Assembly (NCBI GenBank): GCA_946811185.2 | Contig: OX328112.1 | Coordinates: forward strand, 11,929,215 to 11,993,214 | DNA: 64,000 bases | Direction of reading: 5' to 3' | DNA from: Hippopus hippopus | Taxonomy: Eukaryota > Mollusca > Bivalvia > Cardiida > Cardiidae | In this document: positions 11,790 to 24,000 of the stretch, piece after piece | Layout: every line of letters begins with the position of its first letter | How positions within the stretch are numbered: position 1 is the first letter of the stretch | Notes under the pieces: generated by a model | What the model was told of the DNA's origin: nothing | What the model saw: the letters and a program-made list of their open reading frames with translations, nothing else | Databases searched by the model: none | Made by a program: the position numbers and the translations under genes

Positions 11790-11945
11790 GTCCTGGCGTT
11801 AACAATTTCTGAATCCATATCACGGTCTACATAGATCTTTATGCATAATCTGCATATCTATACCGTTTTTTTTTTTTTTGTCATTTCTGACAAAGTAACG
11901 TCAAATAGTAGGAGAAAAATTATCAAACTGGAACCCAGGCTGTCG
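11790..11945. repeat. diverged relative of the 36029-36170 palindrome
   Basis: The right part, AAGTAACGTCAAATA to AACTGGAACCCAGGCT, matches the right arm of the 9-bp-duplication element at 36029-36170. The left arm (TTCGGGTCCTGG) is weak. Confidence 0.45.
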
Positions 11946-12299
11946 TTATGCCGTTTTCAAAAGTACAAGTACATATAACTTTTTTTATTCGGCATAAAAC
12001 CGCACTTGCATGTTTATAGCTTGCAATGTATACGACAATTACGAGGTCATATTTATGGAAAACAAAAACTTACATAGATGTTCATTATCTAAGAAGTATG
12101 AAAAAATAAATACGATTAAAAAAAATTACATGTAGCAATATAGTGTATCAAAACTTAGAGCGCCAACTAAAACCAGAGACATACAATACTACATGTCTCT
12201 GCTAAAACCAAAAATAAAAAAAGAAAACTATGAGATTTTTCAAGACTATAATTAGACTAGCTGTAATGTGCAGTCCGATCTTGATCCATACTGTATGCT

Positions 12300-12412
12300 A
12301 CGTGTTTCATGAACATTTTGACTTATAGGCTGACCAGTACTCCGCGTTGCTAAAGGACACTCCCACGAAAACCCAGTGTGGCCGGCAAGGGTCGACCCGA
12401 GAATCTCTAAAT
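12300..12412 (-). repeat. SINE fragment
   Basis: ACCAGTACTCCGCGTTGC, GGACACTCCCACGAAAA and GGCAAGGGTCGACCCGAG match the body and head of the window's tRNA-derived SINEs. Confidence 0.5.
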
Positions 12413-12430
12413 TATATATCGCTGCCCATA

Positions 12431-12740
12431 ACGTAATATTTTCCAAAGCTTTCTTTCTCGTGGTTGTTCAAACACTAACGTTAAATTGTTTGGTAAAAGG
12501 TTACGGTGCTGGATTTGTAACAATCAAATTCTTGAACGATCCACGCTTACAAGGTTGTTCTTGTTGAGGTGTTCCTGGGCAAGGCACTGCAAAGCCGCAG
12601 TCTAGCACTGGTGAAAAGCATTTTCACCTTTGTCCAAAATATTTACCGTTCTTTCTTAGATAAATCTCAAAAATTTAATCGTCTGCAAAAGCCTTCAATT
12701 TGGACAAATCTAAAATTTTGTCGTCTGATACAGTTTGAAA
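12431..12740. repeat. HPA fragments (both orientations)
   Basis: 12431-12502 holds a reverse terminal half ending TTTGGTAAAAGGTTA. 12605-12735 holds a forward half with GTGAAAAGCATTTTCACC and TTCAATTTGGACAAATC. Confidence 0.55.
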
Positions 12741-12837
12741 TAATGTCTATGGTGATGAAGTTATCGGCTGCTTTCCAAGAAACGATTTCTGTCACAATGG
12801 CAATTATTTAACTTTGAAGGTGATTTATTGTGTTTTG

Positions 12838-13205
12838 ATACCGCTTTTTAAATTATTTCAGTCATATCACAGCGACAGCCTACATATTCATGTATTTCCT
12901 GTGTTTCACCAGTAGTAGTCCGGAGCTCTAGATTATCTTGCTCTGGGACACTCCCACGAAAATACACTGTTTCCAGCGAGGCTCGAACTTGAGGCTACAT
13001 TTTAGTCATATCACGGCGACAGCTGATCAATTATTCCTGTGTTTCATAACTTCCTTCGGCTCACAGGTACTAGGTCAGACTTTTTAAGTGTTTTGCCCTA
13101 GGGAACTCTCGCAGAACCCAAATCTCTCTCCTAGAGTTCGAACCGATGACTGGTGGACTATGGATCCTACGCCTAAACTAATTGGCCAAGCTGACACCCT
13201 TTGGC
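12838..13205 (-). mobile_element. two adjacent SINE copies
   Basis: Both carry the body motif TCATATCACRGCGACAGC and TATTTCCTGTGTTTCA-like text (12838-12995 and 12998-13205). The second ends in GTTCGAACCGATGACTGGTG, a B-box-containing tRNA-like head on the minus strand. Confidence 0.6.
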
Positions 13206-13227
13206 CAAGCCCGATATAGAACTCGCA

Positions 13228-13460
13228 TATTTTCAAGTCAAGTCAAGTAAATTTTTATTTACAAAGTCGGGAACATATAACAAGAAACAAAAGCTCTGTT
13301 GAGCTTTTCACACCGACTCTACGTCACCAACTGAACCACTGGGCTCGACATCAAACCCACAACTCCTATTTTCAATCCCGGCTGTCACCAACTGAGCTAC
13401 TATGCTCGGTATCAAACCCACAACCCCTAAATTTTCTAGCGCCGCATATTACCGACTGAG
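13228..13460 (-). repeat. LINE-like tail and tRNA-like fragments
   Basis: AAGTCAAGTCAAGTAAATTT reads as a retroelement 3' tail on the minus strand. Beyond it, ACCAACTGAGCTACTATG (13393 onward) and two related copies resemble reverse-complement A boxes of SINE heads. Confidence 0.4.
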
Positions 13461-13939
13461 TTCATCACGACCACCATCATTTAACCTTGATAGGGATGGG
13501 GTGGGGTAAAATAGGTGACAGAGACAACGACAGAGAGTATGATGATGATTTGGCCAAAAAGTGACGATGAAAAAGGAGAAAAGGGAGACCACAGCAATAA
13601 ATTCACCCACCTCGATGTTTAGTAATTCCAGACTTTATCTATTGATTAATAGATAAAAATTACTAGTAATCCACCATAAAAAAAATCAAACAATGTCTCA
13701 TCTTAAATAAGAATTTTACACAAGAGACTAACACACTAAACAGTGAATACAAAACACGTCCAGATTACGCACGTGGAAAGTCTGCAAATATGGTGGTTGA
13801 AGCGGAAAGGGGGGGGGGGGACGGGGGGAAGAAAGGCTGCTTTGGATGACAAGTGCAGTACGTTACCTCTTTATATACCCCCTGGGCTTCGGCTGGTATT
13901 AGCTTGAAGTGCCCGAACAGCCATTAGTGTATAAACACT

Positions 13940-14168
13940 TAAACCGCGCTCTGACAAAAAAGGGTTTAATGCATCTTCGCCATACATTGTACCAGGCAAA
14001 TCATCGCATAATTATGGAACCATAAAATCCACTGCGTCTAACAACCGACTAAATTATGTGGTAGACTGTTCGTTTGACATGCAGAAAATTGAACAGAAAA
14101 AGTAACGATTCAGGTCAGCCTGCAAATGCATCAAATCCCCTTTTCACGGAGCATGACTCACTTAATTT
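13940..14168. mobile_element. HPC element, one hairpin arm lost
   Basis: GCGCTCTGACAAAAAAGGGT and TTAATGCATCT at the left, CCCCTTTTCACGGAGCATGA at the right, CAGGTCAGCCTGCAAATGC inside. The second arm of the central hairpin is deleted. Confidence 0.7.
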
Positions 14169-14397
14169 ATGCTAATGTTATGCATGTTTTCAAATCAATT
14201 ATTGACCTTTACTATTTGCTCTTCAGACGTTCTCTTTATTCTCCCAGCGCTCTCTCTGTTTACAGATGGTCCTATTTGATCTGGCATCGCTTCGCTCGAC
14301 GCCTTTGATTCCTGTGTTGTGGTATTTACCAATTTCATTTTTATCGACCAAGATTTTTTTCTGAAATTTTAAGTAACACAACATCTGATTGGCTGAA

Positions 14398-14680
14398 ACA
14401 TTTTAGCGGCGCTCTGGTAAAAAGGGGGCTTAATGCATCTCCGTGATGCATTAAACCAATCAACTTATCATATATTTATTGATCCATTACACCATTTTGT
14501 CCAGCAACCGATTGAATCATGAGGTAGGCTGGACCTTCGACATGCAGAACATTTACTAATAGCAAAAAGTTTAGACCCAGGTCAGCCTGTGTGGAACGCG
14601 CGGGCTGACTTGTGAAGGTTGATTTTACAGATGCAATAAACACCTTTTTCTCAGAGCATCGCTTATTTAGCTTAGCCAAC
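14398..14680. mobile_element. HPC element
   Basis: GCGCTCTGGTAAAAAGGGGG to TTCTCAGAGCATCGCTTATT with ATGCATCTCCGTGATGCATT. Central hairpin CAGGTCAGCCTGTGTGG / CGCGGGCTGACTTG. The subterminal AACCGATTGAATCATGAGGT motif is typical of the family. Confidence 0.75.
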
Positions 14681-15084
14681 CAGAAACTGTGGTACTGTCT
14701 AAATTTGGAATTAATGTAAGAATGCGATATAGAATGATTAGTGACCACGGTCTTGGCTTGGGTCACCGTTGGTGATGCATGTAACGATTGGCAGTTTAGT
14801 TAAAACACAGGAAAGACATGCTAGGGTGAACCGTCGACTGAAATACGGTGAAAATATCATAAAATTATTATCAAAGTTCGCTTAACTTGGAAATTGGGGA
14901 AAGACATCTATAAAATGATTACTAGTATTCCGACAGTGCGTCGGTTCCCCCTTTTTCAACATTATTTCGGGTTATTAAACATCAACAGTTCGCAAGATAA
15001 TGTTTCTTTCTCGACTGGTTTTAAGTCATAGCATACCTGGACACTGAAGACGACTTGTTTCGTTCTGTAGCCGATCATTAAAAG

Positions 15085-15250
15085 GAAAATATTTTGGCAA
15101 AAGAAGAAATTGCTCTTGAAGAGTAATTTCTACTTTTGCCACAACATTTTTTTTAACAAATTGCCCTTTATCAACCTTTAACTATTCCTTTTAACTGAGA
15201 TATTTTCAAATTCGTCCGTTTAAAAATTTCTTTAACTCTTTTAGTGCAAA
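15085..15250. repeat. diverged HPA-type hairpin
   Basis: AAATATTTTGGCAAAAG / CTTTTGCCACAACATTTT arms around GCTCTTGAAGAG. The stem replaces the family centre but keeps the outer arm pattern. Confidence 0.5.
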
Positions 15251-15299
15251 CATTTTCACTGAACCTCAATCGACGACTGTTAAAGATAAAATCCTTAGA

Positions 15300-15432
15300 A
15301 ACTTTTTCACCCTAAAGACTAGACAAGAAGACGGTATAGATCCAAGATTAGACTGCACGTTCTGTGCAGTCTGATCTTGATCTATACAGTCCGCAAAAAG
15401 CCCCCGTTTTCGCAAATGGCCCTTAAAGGGTC
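15300..15432 (+). repeat. HPB-type hairpin
   Basis: TAGATCCAAGATTAGACTGC ACG TTCTG TGCAGTCTGATCTTG, outer ACGGTA / TACAGT, with AAAAAGCCCC to the right as in the copy near 18000. Confidence 0.6.
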
Positions 15433-15446
15433 AAGAGGGTAATGTA

Positions 15447-15680
15447 TTAACCCTTTACCACCCAATCCTAAGTTTTAACGACCCTGAGAATGAAGTCTTT
15501 TGAAAACATTGTGGTAAAAAAGGAAAAAAATGCTGGTAGCCAGCATTTTCTTCCTTTTCCCACAATGTGTTCTTTCCTTACAATGACAAATTCAATATTT
15601 TGAGACGAATTTGAATTATCGTCTGCAAATGCATTCAATTCGGAAAAGTCTACATTTCTTGCCGTGTGGTTAGGAGTTAA
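15447..15680 (+). mobile_element. full HPA element, TTAA both ends
   Basis: TTAACCCTTTACCACCCAAT start and GTGGTTAGGAGTTAA end. Centre CTGGTAGCCAG with long paired arms to CACAATGTG. The internal order AACGACCCT, AAAACATTGTG, TCGTCTGCAAATGC, TTCAATTCGG is intact. Confidence 0.85.
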
Positions 15681-15711
15681 ACGGTTTAGATTTTTAAATT
15701 CAACGGATTAT

Positions 15712-15922
15712 GCTTCATCCTGCTAAATAAGTGAAATGAAACTTTTAAGCCGATACTAAAAACCCAAGTTTTGCTATTTCAAAGGTATTTTTTGAGGGAA
15801 AACATGTCCTTATCAGACAGTGTAGATCAAAGATCAGACTGCACGTTCTGCGCAGTCTGATCTTGATGTACATTGTCTGCAAAAGGTTATTGAGTCGCGC
15901 TTAGCAGCCAAAGGATTAAGGA
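15712..15922 (+). mobile_element. HPB element
   Basis: CCTGCTAAATAAGTGAAATG at the left, CAGTGTAGATCAAAGATCAG hairpin in the middle, and GAGTCGCGCTTAGCAGCCAA then AGGATTAAGG at the right. Confidence 0.8.
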
Positions 15923-16734
15923 TAGGAAATCAAGAGGGACAGAAAAAACGACGTCTCCCTTGGACTGTTCAAATATTGTACTTCCGCTTAACGATATGTC
16001 AGACTGTGTACCGAGCAAGCATCCCTGCCTCGTCATTAATATTCAAAATAAACAGGGAACCACTCCACACGTTTTGACACGGACCATTCGTGTCTCCTTT
16101 TTGAGGAGCTTTTCGTCTTTGCAATGGCGGAGTGGTGCCACAAAAGTAAAGACCAGCTGTTTTGAATTTGATTCTATCTTTATTAAATTTAGATGTCATA
16201 TTTTGTTTGTTAGGTTTTTAACTCCGTTTTAAACATACTGTCAGTTATATCGCGATGGCAAGTACACCAACCTACATCGAGCTTATCAGCCTGAGGGGTA
16301 AAGGCAAGTCATGCTTCTTGAGCAGCTCTTGATTTGTCGTCTGCAAATGCTTTTCAGTATTCTACTAGTATATAGTCTCAATTTTTTGTTGTCTATTGAA
16401 AATTAAAATGTTGCCCGAATAAAGACCAAAATAAAAAAAACAAAAAAGCTTCATACATTTTTAAACACATGACACTTTTTAATTCCATTAAATATTTTGA
16501 TTTTCCAAAACATACATATCTTTACCATCAAAATCATTACAAATGGTATTTTTTCTAATTATTTCATTTTCTACAATGCACCGTGTAATTCGTTATATAT
16601 AGCACCGCGTATTCTGTTAGTCTCGTTTAATTATGGAACCATTATGGAAAAAGAAAAGAAATGAAGAGAAAAAAAATCTGGTCTATATTTTCAAACATCC
16701 CAAAATTATCATTTGAACTCTTAAATCTGAGAAA

Positions 16735-16975
16735 ATCAATCTGATTGGTTTAGCACTATTTCAAAGCTATCAGGTCTCAGGCTTTGTATTTTACCAACCA
16801 TTTTGAAATGCATTTCTAGCCTAATTCTAGAATAAGAAAGTAACGTCATTTCTTATTGGCTAAACCAGTTGGTTTAGCCAATAAACCAGTTGGTTTAGCC
16901 AATAAGAATTTGAGTTACTTTCAAATATAGAAATGACTAAAAATATTATTTACAATGGTTGGTTAATACAAGCCA
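16735..16975. repeat. palindromic GGTTTAGCCAAT repeat
   Basis: ACTATTTCAAAGCTATC, CATTTCTAGCCTAATTCTAG and AAGTAACGTCATTTCTTATT pair with the reverse order beyond a centre of repeated GGTTTAGCCAATAA. Same family as 22790-22930 and 53396-53935. Confidence 0.6.
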
Positions 16976-17256
16976 CGGTTTTGATTTTTTTTTTATTTCA
17001 GTCTACCTTTGAATTTGAAATAATTTTGATATTATGATCGCTACTTATGTGACCCGTCATATTTTTCTCTTACGTAAATGAAATTTATATACATGTACAT
17101 GTACACATGTTGTTAATTAAATGTTTGTTGAATAGGTATGCAAAGATAATACAATCAATAGAAACAATAAAAAAAACCAGAAAGCTTAGATACTGATTTA
17201 AATTTTCTGTTGTTATCATTGTAGATCAAATTTCACATAGTTTTCGTACCCTTCAA

Positions 17257-17550
17257 CGGGCGACAAAAATTCTAGATTAGCCTAAATTCAAAGCAACTGA
17301 TGGCGACAAAAATAAATGAGGCGCAAAAGATGGAATTTGCCTGCAAGGTAGAAAACATTGTGGAAAATGGAGAAAATGCTGGTGTTACCAGCATTTTCTC
17401 CTTTTCCCACAGTGTTATTAAAAGACTCTTTCCTGGAGGGGTTTCGTCAAAACTTTGTGGGAGAGTAGAAAACGCTGGTTACCAGCATTTTCTCCTTTGC
17501 ACACAATGTTTCAACAGACCTCTTCCTCGGGATGGTATGATATGTTAAAT
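17257..17550 (-). repeat. two HPA hairpins in tandem
   Basis: The first centre is GCTGGTGTTACCAGC (17376 onward). The second, about 90 bp on, is CGCTGGTTACCAGC. A family 3' half precedes (AAATTCAAAGCAACTGATGG) and a GGTATGATATGTTAA terminus follows. Likely an internal duplication. Confidence 0.65.
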
Positions 17551-17944
17551 CATCTACTCTAAATTTAAACGAGTATTAATAATGAAACAAATTGAGGAGA
17601 GCTCCTTACTTTAGTCAAATATTATTCTAAAATTTCGAAAGCAGAACAATATCTAAATAGAGCTTTTAGCAAAATGGTTGAAGATTTTGTACAGATAGTT
17701 TTATGGATTAACACATTATTGTACATTGCTATGAAAAGATGAAACAATGGATTTCCTAGAACGAGCAAAAACAATCGTTTTCTCCATGAAACATCCATGG
17801 GGTATGAAAGAGAAATGGACTGTGAATTCTATTTTCAATTAAAATGTCTATGCTTCCAAGCCCGTGAAAAAGAACACAAATGTTTCATAATTTATAAGCT
17901 GAACTGGTTTAAGCACAATCCACTGAGACTCGACAAATCTTTAT

Positions 17945-18056
17945 CTTGTAAGCTGGACTAAGTAAGCGAACAGCATAGATCCAAAATCAGACTACAGCAG
18001 TCTGACCTTAATCTTTACCGTCTGCTAAAAGCCCCTGCTGAAAAGAGGGTTAACCT
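17945..18056. repeat. HPB-type hairpin fragment
   Basis: ATAGATCCAAAATCAGACTA and TAGTCTGACC-like arms; AAAAGCCCC on the right as at 15300. Ends AGAGGGTTAAC. Confidence 0.5.
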
Positions 18057-18449
18057 TCTGAACTGAATAAGTATCATTTTCTATCATTTTCCAAACTTTT
18101 TGAAGAATCACACTTTGGAATTATTGTACGCAGATAATACTGAGAATGGATCAATTATCACGTGACTTGTACGGTAAGTCACCTGATGACAACAACAATC
18201 ATTCTTCAATGTAAGACATATAAAACAATAAATAATATTAACAATGATATGAACCAAGAAAAAACATCTACAGCTATCTATAATGTACAGTTTGATATTT
18301 GACGTTTTGATTTTAGTTGCTCTGTAGCCTTTGGTCACATTGTTATCCAAAAAACTAATCCATCTAGAACTTTTGGAAACATAAAGCCCTGCAAATGTCC
18401 GAGCTATCATTTGACGAAAACTCAAAGCGTCACATGGCCATCTCATCGT

Positions 18450-18670
18450 GTACTTAATTAACTCTTATCGTGTTAAATAAAAGAAATGAAACTTTCAAGC
18501 CGAGAGTAAAAACCGAAATATTGCTGTTTGAAAGGTATTTTTGGAGGTAATATATCTTCGTATCGGACAATGTAGATCCAAGATCAGACTGCACGTTCTG
18601 TGCAGTCTGGTCTTGATCTACACTGTCCGCAGAAGGTCAGTGAGTCGCGTTTAGCAGCCTAAAGGTTAAA
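18450..18670 (+). mobile_element. HPB element, TTAA-bounded
   Basis: Starts near TTAACTCTTATCGTGTTAAA, has the GATCCAAGATCAGACTGCAC hairpin, and ends TTTAGCAGCCTAAAGGTTAA. The left body GAAACTTTCAAGCCG matches other HPB copies. Confidence 0.8.
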
Positions 18671-18799
18671 AACACGTTTATCGTTCCTTAACTAGAAAAA
18701 AATTCTTGTAACTCTTTTTAAAAAAAAAAAATTATTTATTGTAAAAAATACTTTTTTATTTTCATTTTTACACTCTGTAGTCACCAGTCAAGTCAACAC

Positions 18800-18885
18800 T
18801 GTCTGAAAAGTAGCAATTGCTGGTTATAAGTAATTGCCCCTTTTCACACATTGCTTTCCATACTTTTGACTAACGAAACTCTCCA
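18800..18885. repeat. remnant HPA-type hairpin
   Basis: GCAATTGCTGGTTATAAGTAATTGC followed by CCCCTTTTCACACATTGCTT. Arms are short and termini absent. Confidence 0.35.
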
Positions 18886-19059
18886 TCCCCTCAAATGAGC
18901 GAAACCCTTACCTTGCTATAGAGCAAAGATTTTTCCAACATTTTCTCGAAGTTAAATTTCTGTTGCCATGAGTATTTAACAAGTCAAATTCTTGTTTTTA
19001 AAGCTTGAAAATAGTAAATGAAAAAAAAAAGGATGCAGTTTATAGAGCGTTTCCAGATA

Positions 19060-19292
19060 AATCCTTTACCAAACAATCAAGTGTTTCAACGACCCTGATG
19101 GTGAAAGCTTTAGAAAACGTTATGTGAAAAGAAGAAATTGTTTGTAATAAGCAATGTCTTCTTTTCCAATGGTGTTTTCTGTCCTATCGGAGAACATCGG
19201 CTCAATTGTACAAATTCCATATTTGTCGTCTGCAGTTGCTTTTAGTTTGGAAGAGCCCATAACTTGTCGCTTTGGAAAGAGGTTGAAATGCT
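19060..19292 (+). mobile_element. HPA element just downstream of fzd5/8
   Basis: CCTTTACCAAACAATCAAGT start and GTCGCTTTGGAAAGAGGTTG end. The centre has mutated (TTGTTTGTAATAAGCAATG). It lies about 30 bp beyond the candidate polyadenylation signal. Confidence 0.75.
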
Positions 19293-19334
19293 GCAGTGGT
19301 AAATAAAAATCACTGTCCTCTGTAAAATATCACA

Positions 19335-19340
19335 TTTATT
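19335..19340 (-). other. candidate fzd5/8 polyadenylation signal
   Basis: AATAAA on the minus strand, about 170 bp past the stop codon. It is the first canonical signal downstream and implies a short 3' UTR (about 19510 to 19320). A T-rich stretch follows, as expected downstream of a cleavage site. Another HPA copy begins just beyond. Confidence 0.5.
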
Positions 19341-19509
19341 GCACTATTTTACAACCCATACTGAATACTTTAATAATCTCATAGAGTACTTATGGCGTCA
19401 CATGTCCTTTGCTGACGTCATTAATGAGGTCAGGTGCTTTCAAAACTTCATTCGGAACACAATAGATATTTCTGTAAGGTACAAAGGTCAATACTGACAT
19501 GGATTTTCT

Positions 19510-21022
19510 TTAACAGTGACTTATTGGTAACGGTTTATGAAGGCTTGACACAGCCGAGTTCGTGGTCGGCGAGTATTTTATCTGAGGACGCGAGTATGGA
19601 TAGTCGGTGTCTTTGCAACACAGTCGGCCATTGCACAGTTTTTTCCACGTGTCCAGAGTCTTTCCGGTCCATATCCAGAAACCGGAAGTGATTCCCACTA
19701 CGAGGCACATGAAATATTTCAACATAAACACTGTAAAGTCTGGTTTCATTGAATCTGGGTAGAGGCAAGGACATATAATTTTCTTCTCCCATTTTTCTCG
19801 TAAATGCTGTTCGTAAAAATAGCACGCTAGCGTGATAGTAGCAGGAATTGTGTAAAGTAATGAAAATACTCCAATACGAATCATAAGTCTTTCTAATTTG
19901 TCAATTTTACCACCATTTTGGTGTTTAATCACTCTTCGAATCCTGAATAAAGACACAAATCCTGCGACTAAAAACGTGGAACCAATGATAAGATACACTG
20001 ACAGAGGTATTAAAACGAAACCACGAAGATTATTTAGGTCCTGGTTCCCGACATAACATATTCCTGATACTGTGTCCCCGTCTACGCTGGACATGGCTAG
20101 AACTGCGATTGTCTTGACGCTGGGAATCAGCCAAGCAGCAAGATGAAAGTACTGAGAGTAACTGCTGATTGCCTCAGATCCCCATTTAAGTCCTGCACTT
20201 AGAAACCACGTGAATGATAGAATTACCCACCAAATTGAGGAGGCCATTCCAAAAAAGTACACTAATAAAAACGTTGAAACACATGATGCAGGCCCAGTGG
20301 TTGAATATCTAACCTGGTCCCCGTCGCAGGCTACAGCTTTGTGACCGAACGCCAATCGAATTATGTAACCAATGGAAACCATAAAGTAACACCCGCTCAG
20401 AAATATGATTGGACGTTCTGGATATTTAAATCGACTCACGTCAATCAAAAAGGTTAAAATTGTGATACATGTGGATATAAAACACAAGATGGCCCATAAT
20501 CCAATCCAGAAATTAGCAAATGTTTTTTCGTCTTTGGTAAAATATGGATTCGTACAGTTCATGGCACAGTTCTTGGCTCCACCTGTGCTTATCTTATTGT
20601 AATACGAACTAGTCTCGTGCAGTTGCTGTAACCGACACTTACATGTACATTTATGCTCCTTCAACAAATCATCAAAGTCATAGAGATCCGGAAGATTCGG
20701 AATATTCTTGTCCCAGTCGATGATACCACCGTCGGGCACCTTGTCGTGAATATCGCCATGGTACACACCGTCTTGACTTCCGGTTGGATCGAAATCATCA
20801 TCGTCTTTAACATCCGGGTCAGGAGAATCTATTGCAGGGTTGTTATGTCCGTGGTCGCCAGGCGACGAATGTGAGGATGAACTGTCGGTGATGTTGCGGT
20901 CCATACAGAGTTGTCCCTCGCCGTATACAGGTAGTTTACTGCAGTCCATGCGCTCTGGCCATACGAAACCGTACTGTCTCATCAGAGGGGCGCAGCCCTT
21001 TCTGGCTCTTTCGCAGACAGAT
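19510..21022 (-). other. fzd5/8: fzd5/8 exon 3 (CRD end, linker, 7TM, tail)
   Basis: 1513 bp. The acceptor ATTTCAG precedes the base that completes the split Arg codon, followed by [19 protein letters not shown]. One uninterrupted frame carries the end of the CRD, the linker, all seven membrane spans, KTLDTW (19645-19662) and a 44-residue tail ending ISHC, with stop TAA at 19510-19512. Confidence 0.96.
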
Positions 21023-24000
21023 CTGAAATATCAACATTTTGTTATTTACAAAGAATGATATAGGAGAAAAGGTGTAGCAAAATCAATTTAAACTTGTTAT
21101 AAGTTTAGATAAACCTAGCAACTAAAAGATTAACTACTTCACTCAGCTTCAGCGTTATCCGGCAGATCGTCTTTTCATGGGTTTCTACTGGGATATCTTG
21201 TTAAATGACACTAAGCCTTGGAAAAGGGTAATAGAACTAACTTAGCTCATGTTCGTGCATTTCTTTTTATATCGTTAGTGTGCTTAAAACTTAGTTAATT
21301 TTGACTATCTGACAAAATGTTGCATGCACATCCCTGATCCATTATACCAAGCAAATACACTTAATTATGGATCCATAGAATCAATATTGTGTACATTGTG
21401 TAACAACCAGCTAAATCCTAGGGTAGAATAGTCCTTGGAAATACATTAAAAAATTTACAAACAGCAAAGGTACATCATATCAGCTTTGGCAGACAGAGCA
21501 GGCCTACGGGGGTCCGTAATTTTGGCAGATACATTAAACAACTTTTCAACCCTCAATTTTGCAAATGTATTCTAGCAATAAAAGTATGTATTGAAAACGT
21601 GATATTTTGTATGTTTCTCCATTTTTGTCGACTGACATAGCTTATAGCATTTTAGGAAAATACGACCCCCCACCCCCCGAAAAATAAGACATAATTCAAA
21701 AAATGAGAAGTAGCCTGTGACCAGCATTCTTCCCCTTTCTGGCGGTAGTTTCACTATCTTTTAACCCTATACCAACCGACAAAAAATGTAGACATGTCTA
21801 AAGTGCAAGCATTTGCAGACGACAATTTAAATGTGAGTCAAACGATGCAACGATGTCTTTGATCGGGTAGAAAACATTGTGGAAAAAGGAGAAAATGCTG
21901 GTTACCAGCATTTTCTCCTTTTCCTACAATGTTTTCAATCGCTTTCTTAACAGGGTCATTAAAAGTCGGGGTTGTATCGTTAGGTGTTAAATGACAATTT
22001 ACACCGACTGAGCCATATTAGATTTATAGTATACAAATGCCCATAATATGGACGAATATGGACGAAAAATTTTACTGCACGGATTTACATACAGAACTTG
22101 TAGAATATTTTACCTGCAGGCGGGTAAATGCGGCTTGTAATTCTCCATGCATATTGGAGCGTACATGGAGCACAGAAAGAACTTCAGATCTGGAGAACAC
22201 TGGATCTCAACTAGCGGCCAAAACTGGTGGACTTCTAGTCCGGCTTCGTCCTGGGTGTCATGGTTAAACTGAAATACAGACAGAAAAAAAAATAAGCTCA
22301 TTATTTCGAACATTAACTTACAGCCGTTTTAAAGACGACAAATTTATATGAGCCATGCTCTGAGGCTCTAAGCAAAGGGGGTTTAATGCATCTGCAAAAA
22401 GTATCGATTCATGTCAGCCTGCGCAGTCCACGCAGACTGACATGGATCGAATTTTTTTCGCTATTTGCAAATTTTCTGCCTGCCCATTCTACCTCCAGAT
22501 CCAGTCCTTTGCTAGTTAAAACGGATATTATCGATAGATAAGTATGTGATGACTTATGGAGATGTACTAATCCCTCTTTTGCCAGAACGACGCTCATCTG
22601 TTTTGGTACTATACAATACAATACAATACAATACAATACAATAAGTTTACTCAATACTAAGTACTGAAAGAGTCGAACCAAGTCTACACAAATTTTAAAC
22701 TTACGTTTGCAGAGGAAAATTTGTGAAAAGACAGGCGCTCGAACCTTTTACACCTTAATCAAGCCAGGCTTGCGCATGACCGTCTGGTAACCCTTGGCTC
22801 GTATTCCTAACCAAGTGGTTTAACCAATCAGAATTGCCAAATTGTTTAACCAATCAGAATTGCCAAGTGGTTTAACTAATCAGAAATGCCAAGTGGTTCA
22901 ACCAATCAGAAATAGTTCTTATCGCCAGTCCGATAGAGTTATCTATCCTTGAGCGCTCTCGTGCAAATATGGTTAGAGAATGAACAAGTCTCGCGAGACA
23001 GCGCGATATTATCTGGACTTCATGGTGCCGGTAACGTAGCCAAAATCGTTACTCAATCCATAACGGGAAAAGAAAATACGAAGTGTAAGCCTTCATATAC
23101 TTAATAATCAGTGCATCGCAATGAAATGTGGCTTCGCTTATACCGATATTTCCATTTGATTGTACTTGATATCATGATGTCATAGATTTCTGTTTACAAG
23201 TAATCCCGAAAGTAAATAGGCTGCTAAGTGCGACTCACTGACCTTTTGCGGACAGTGTAGATCAAGATCAGACTGCACAGGACGTGCAGTCTGATCTTTG
23301 ATCTACACTGTCTGATAAGGGGAAATTTCCACCCAAAAAAATACCTTTGAAATAGCAAAATTAGGGTCTTTCCTATCGGCTTAAAAATTTTATTTCACTT
23401 ATTTAACAAGATAAGGGCTAAACTCGCCTAAAAGAATTCCACTCGTGGAACTAACACGTGTTGAATAAAAATAAAGTTCAAGGAAACAGCCTGTTACGCC
23501 AGGCTAGATATATAATGTGCCATACCATATTACACGCGTAGAATATGTATTATGCAATAACGCCAGGAAAACGACCAAAAAAATGGCATTTTGTAATACT
23601 ACTTTGCATAAATTATTTCAGTTCTGAATCCTTTTTCACTAATTCGCTAATGGGTTCCATACTATTTTTTTTTTTTTTCCACATTAAAAGATTTAACATA
23701 CGACACAAATTCATTAATTTTAAAATGATTCAATTCGAAAAGTGCGATTTTACACTACAATAGAGTGCTTATTCTTTTACTGAGTTTTTCTCACAATTTG
23801 TGCAATAATTGTCTTATTTAACCTTTTAGCTAACGGCTCAATTCCGGACTTTTCTAAATTCCCTTATTCCTTCGGAAAACATGAAGTACTTCATGTATTG
23901 CCGACACACCTTTTTTTTTCCCAAATTGTACTGATCTACATACATTTTTGTCTCTCCAAATCTCGTGCTTATCCTGTATAACTGTATTTTGTATTAGCTA

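Larger units (their letters stand above)
21023..22113 (-). other. fzd5/8: fzd5/8 intron 2 (1.1 kb)
   Basis: GT..AG intron in phase 2. It contains a full HPA element (21761-21990) and a degraded HPC element (about 21320-21510). Confidence 0.9.

Noticed and set aside
15999..16199. 66-codon frame with a plausible composition
   Set aside because: No start context, splice sites or domain motif I can support; could be part of an unrecognised repeat.
19535..19825. Second frame within fzd5/8 exon 3
   Set aside because: Same-strand shadow of the Frizzled coding frame.
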